DNA of 8,594 bases, from positions 1 to 8,594 of the forward strand of contig JACQRS010000085.1 of NCBI GenBank assembly GCA_016206385.1, read 5' to 3'. The stretch's first letter is position 1; each line of letters starts with the position of its first letter. Of this stretch, positions 6,851-8,594 are shown piece by piece. This DNA comes from Candidatus Rokuibacteriota bacterium. GTDB lineage: Bacteria > Methylomirabilota > Methylomirabilia > Rokubacteriales > CSP1-6. The position numbers were made by a program, and so were the translations under genes. The notes beneath the pieces are model-generated. The model made no database searches. It worked only from the letters and a program-made list of their open reading frames with translations, and was not told the origin of the DNA.

Positions 6851-7178
6851 TGGTGCAGAGGCGCTCGACTACCTTCTGGGCAGCGAGGGGCACCCCCGTC
6901 GGACCAGGAACGATGGTCTCGGGGTTGTACTTTTGGACCTCAAGCTGCCGAAGGTGGACGGTCTGGAGGTTCTGCGTCGTCTGCGCGCGGACAAACGAAC
7001 TCGGCGTCTCCCGGTTGTCATCTTGACCTCATCCAAGGAGGAAAGGGACCTCGTGAGCGCCTATGACCTTGGCGCCAACAGCTACATTCAGAAACCCGTG
7101 GAGTTCGGGGAATTCGCGGAGGCTGTCCGGCAACTCGGCTTGTACTGGCTGGTGCTGAACGTCTCCCCGCCCCGCTAG
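6738..7178 (+). CDS. Single-domain response regulator, Rcp1-type
   Basis: This 146-residue stand-alone receiver has no output domain. The acidic pair is E11/D12 (VEDNPDDEALT), the phospho-acceptor is D67 in LLDLKLPKVDG, the switch residue is T97 in ILTSS, and the conserved lysine is K119 in SYIQKPVEF. The end, GLYWLVLN, is typical of Rcp1-type regulators encoded beside phytochrome-like kinases. It probably takes phosphate from the triple-receiver kinase immediately upstream, whose core is of the matching type, and either relays it or acts through protein contact; a phosphate-sink role is also possible. A good Shine-Dalgarno precedes the chosen ATG. It overlaps the kinase gene by 113 nt and lies 12 nt before the next gene. 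Base composition here appears lower in G+C than in cheA-cheB (hand counts of two 60-base lines: about 53% and 58%). Confidence 0.93.
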   Translation: MDAKRVILLVEDNPDDEALTLRALKRNNILNEVVVTRDGAEALDYLLGSEGHPRRTRNDGLGVVLLDLKLPKVDGLEVLRRLRADKRTRRLPVVILTSSKEERDLVSAYDLGANSYIQKPVEFGEFAEAVRQLGLYWLVLNVSPPR

Positions 7179-7184
7179 AAAGGA
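7179..7184 (+). promoter_or_regulatory. Ribosome binding site for the receiver-kinase-receiver gene
   Basis: AAAGGA lies directly after the response regulator stop (TAG 7176-7178) and 6 nt before the ATG at 7191. It fixes the start of the last gene, whose first residues (MGTPVRVLIVED) are the first strand of a receiver. The 12-nt gap it occupies is the longest non-coding stretch in the window. Confidence 0.7.
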
Positions 7185-7190
7185 CAGTGT

Positions 7191-8594
7191 ATGGGTACGC
7201 CTGTGCGAGTTTTGATCGTCGAAGACCGCGAAGACGATGCCGCGCTGGTCCTGCGGGAACTCGAACGGGGCGGCTACGAGCCGACCTGGGAGCGCGTGGA
7301 TAGTCCTGAGGCCATGACGGCGGCTCTGGCGAGCCAAAGCTGGGACATTATCATCTCGGATTACTCTATGCCCTGCTTCAGTGCGCCGGAAGCTCTCGCC
7401 TTGGTCCTGAAGGACGGACTCGACGTGCCGTTCATTATCGTTTCAGGGACCGTTGGGGAGGACGTTGCCGTCGAAGCAATGAAGGCCGGCGCTCACGATT
7501 ACATCTTAAAGGAGAGGCTGGTGAGGCTCCCGGCGGCGGTGGCGCGGGAGTTGAGGGAAGCCGAAGTCCGGCGTGCGCATGTCCAGTCTCAGGTAATGCT
7601 GAACGAGACCCGGGAGCGCCTGGACAGCGCCACCCAGAAGCTGCTCCAGGCCGAGAAAATGACCGCCTTGGGCGAGCTCGTCGCCGGCGTGGCCCACGAG
7701 ATCAACAACCCTCTCTCCAGCATCATGGGATATGCACAGCTGCTCCTGGGCAAGGACCTGCCGGCGGAGGTCCGGAGACGGCTCGAAACCATGCTCTCCG
7801 AGGCCGATCGGGTGGCCAGGATCGTCAAGAACCTCCTCACCTTCGCCCGCAAGCACCCCCCGGAGAAGAACTACCTGGGCCTCAACGGCGTGATCGAGAA
7901 GACGCTGGAACTCAAGGCGTATCACTTCAGGGTCAGCCAGATACGCCTGGAGAAGAATCTTGCCCCTGACCTGCCGCTGACGATGCTCGACTTCCATCAG
8001 ATCCAGCAGGTCCTCTTCAACCTCCTGAACAACGCCGAGCAGGCCATCGTCGAAGCGGCACGCGGGGGAACGATTCGGGTGTCGACACGCCTGGTCGGGG
8101 ACAGGATCGAGGCGCGCGTGGCGGACGACGGACCAGGAATCCCTCGGGACATCCAGGCCCGCGTCTTCGAACCATTCTTCACGACCAAGAAGGAGGGCAA
8201 GGGGACCGGCCTGGGGCTTTCGCTCTGCTACGGGATCGTCCAGGAGCACGGGGGGGGCATCCGCCTGGAGAGCCAACCCGGGAAGGGGACCACCTTCGTC
8301 ATTGATCTGCCCGTGGTCAGGGAGGATCCGGCCCCAGTCGAGGAAGCCCCACGGGCAACGCCCGGTGCGGTGCCCCGCCTCAGGGTCCTGGTGATCGACG
8401 ACGAGCAGAGCGTCCAGGACTTTCTGGTCGCTCTGCTCAGGGAGCGTGGCCACAAGGTGGACACGGCCACCGACGTGCCCGAGGCACTGCGGAAGATTGC
8501 CGCCAACGGCCATGATCTCATCATCTCCGACATGAAGATGCCTCATGGCACCGGAAGGGACATTTACATGGCGACCCTCGAGAAGAGCCCGCGC
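7191..8594 (+). CDS. Hybrid histidine kinase REC-HisKA-HATPase-REC (3' end beyond window)
   Basis: The frame is open from the ATG at 7191 to the last base, giving 468 residues without a stop. The N-terminal receiver (about 1-120) has E11/D12, phospho-acceptor D57 in IISDYSMP, S85 in VSGTVGEDVAVEAMKAGAHD and K107. A coiled-coil helix (about 118-160) leads to HisKA with H169 in GVAHEINNPLSSIMGYAQ, a NtrB/HydH/ZraS-type H box. The ATPase has N281 in NLLNNAEQAI, G1 DDGPGIP (312-318), the FEPFFTTK F box and G2 GKGTGLGLSL (336-345). A Pro/Ala linker (about 375-398) joins a second receiver starting near 399, with D403/D404 and phospho-acceptor D447 in IISDMKMP; it is cut by the window end 21 residues later. 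No membrane or ligand-binding sensor is present, so receiver 1 is the likely input. Phosphate could pass from receiver 1-gated kinase H169 to D447 (inference). Its target lies outside the window. Confidence 0.95.
   Translation, partial: MGTPVRVLIVEDREDDAALVLRELERGGYEPTWERVDSPEAMTAALASQSWDIIISDYSMPCFSAPEALALVLKDGLDVPFIIVSGTVGEDVAVEAMKAGAHDYILKERLVRLPAAVARELREAEVRRAHVQSQVMLNETRERLDSATQKLLQAEKMTALGELVAGVAHEINNPLSSIMGYAQLLLGKDLPAEVRRRLETMLSEADRVARIVKNLLTFARKHPPEKNYLGLNGVIEKTLELKAYHFRVSQIRLEKNLAPDLPLTMLDFHQIQQVLFNLLNNAEQAIVEAARGGTIRVSTRLVGDRIEARVADDGPGIPRDIQARVFEPFFTTKKEGKGTGLGLSLCYGIVQEHGGGIRLESQPGKGTTFVIDLPVVREDPAPVEEAPRATPGAVPRLRVLVIDDEQSVQDFLVALLRERGHKVDTATDVPEALRKIAANGHDLIISDMKMPHGTGRDIYMATLEKSPR

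Noticed and set aside
7506..8546. Minus-strand open frame (346 codons) opposite the last kinase
   Set aside because: The plus strand carries clear H, N, G1, F and G2 boxes through this stretch; the minus reading has no domain signature.
1..8594. Search by eye for CRISPR arrays, tRNA/rRNA, insertion-sequence ends, riboswitches and rho-independent terminators
   Set aside because: The window is almost wholly coding, with gaps of at most 12 nt; no regular direct repeats, no terminal inverted repeats and no GC hairpin followed by a T run were found outside coding sequence.

Overview
The window is a dense, single-strand (+) block of chemosensory and two-component signalling genes. By eye it is roughly two-thirds G+C with strong G/C at third codon positions. 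Gaps between genes are only 1-12 nt and two junctions overlap, so it reads as part of one operon that extends beyond both ends. Nothing fixes the species. High GC, a CheA fused to a receiver, and long multi-receiver kinases would suit a Gram-negative soil or sediment lineage such as Myxococcota, Acidobacteriota, Desulfobacterota or Methylomirabilota (inference, low certainty). No mobile element, tRNA, rRNA, CRISPR array or terminator is visible.

Layout. (1) Positions 1-160 are the 3' end of an upstream gene, perhaps a CheW-like protein. (2) 164-1636 is a membrane methyl-accepting chemoreceptor with an all-helical outer domain and no recognisable HAMP. (3) 1638-3695 is a hybrid CheA kinase with a C-terminal receiver (FrzE/WspE-like architecture). 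(4) 3699-4772 is CheB methylesterase. (5) 4769-6850 is a protein with three tandem receivers followed by a histidine kinase. (6) 6738-7178 is a small Rcp1-type single-domain response regulator whose start lies 113 nt inside the kinase gene. (7) 7191 to the window end is a receiver-kinase-receiver protein cut off by the window edge.

How it may work together. The receptor would control the hybrid CheA, and CheB would adapt the receptor. Instead of a plain CheY or a diguanylate cyclase, the genes after CheB are receiver-bearing kinases plus a small receiver. The obvious hypothesis is that CheA-P feeds receivers that gate further kinases, a branched phosphorelay with at least six receiver domains and three kinase cores encoded in 8.6 kb. 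This resembles the alternative-cellular-function chemosensory systems (Frz, Wsp) more than a flagellar chemotaxis operon. No DNA-binding or GGDEF output domain and no CheR are seen inside the window. G+C appears lower around 6740-7550 than in the cheA-cheB section, which may mean the downstream two-component genes joined the chemosensory core separately.
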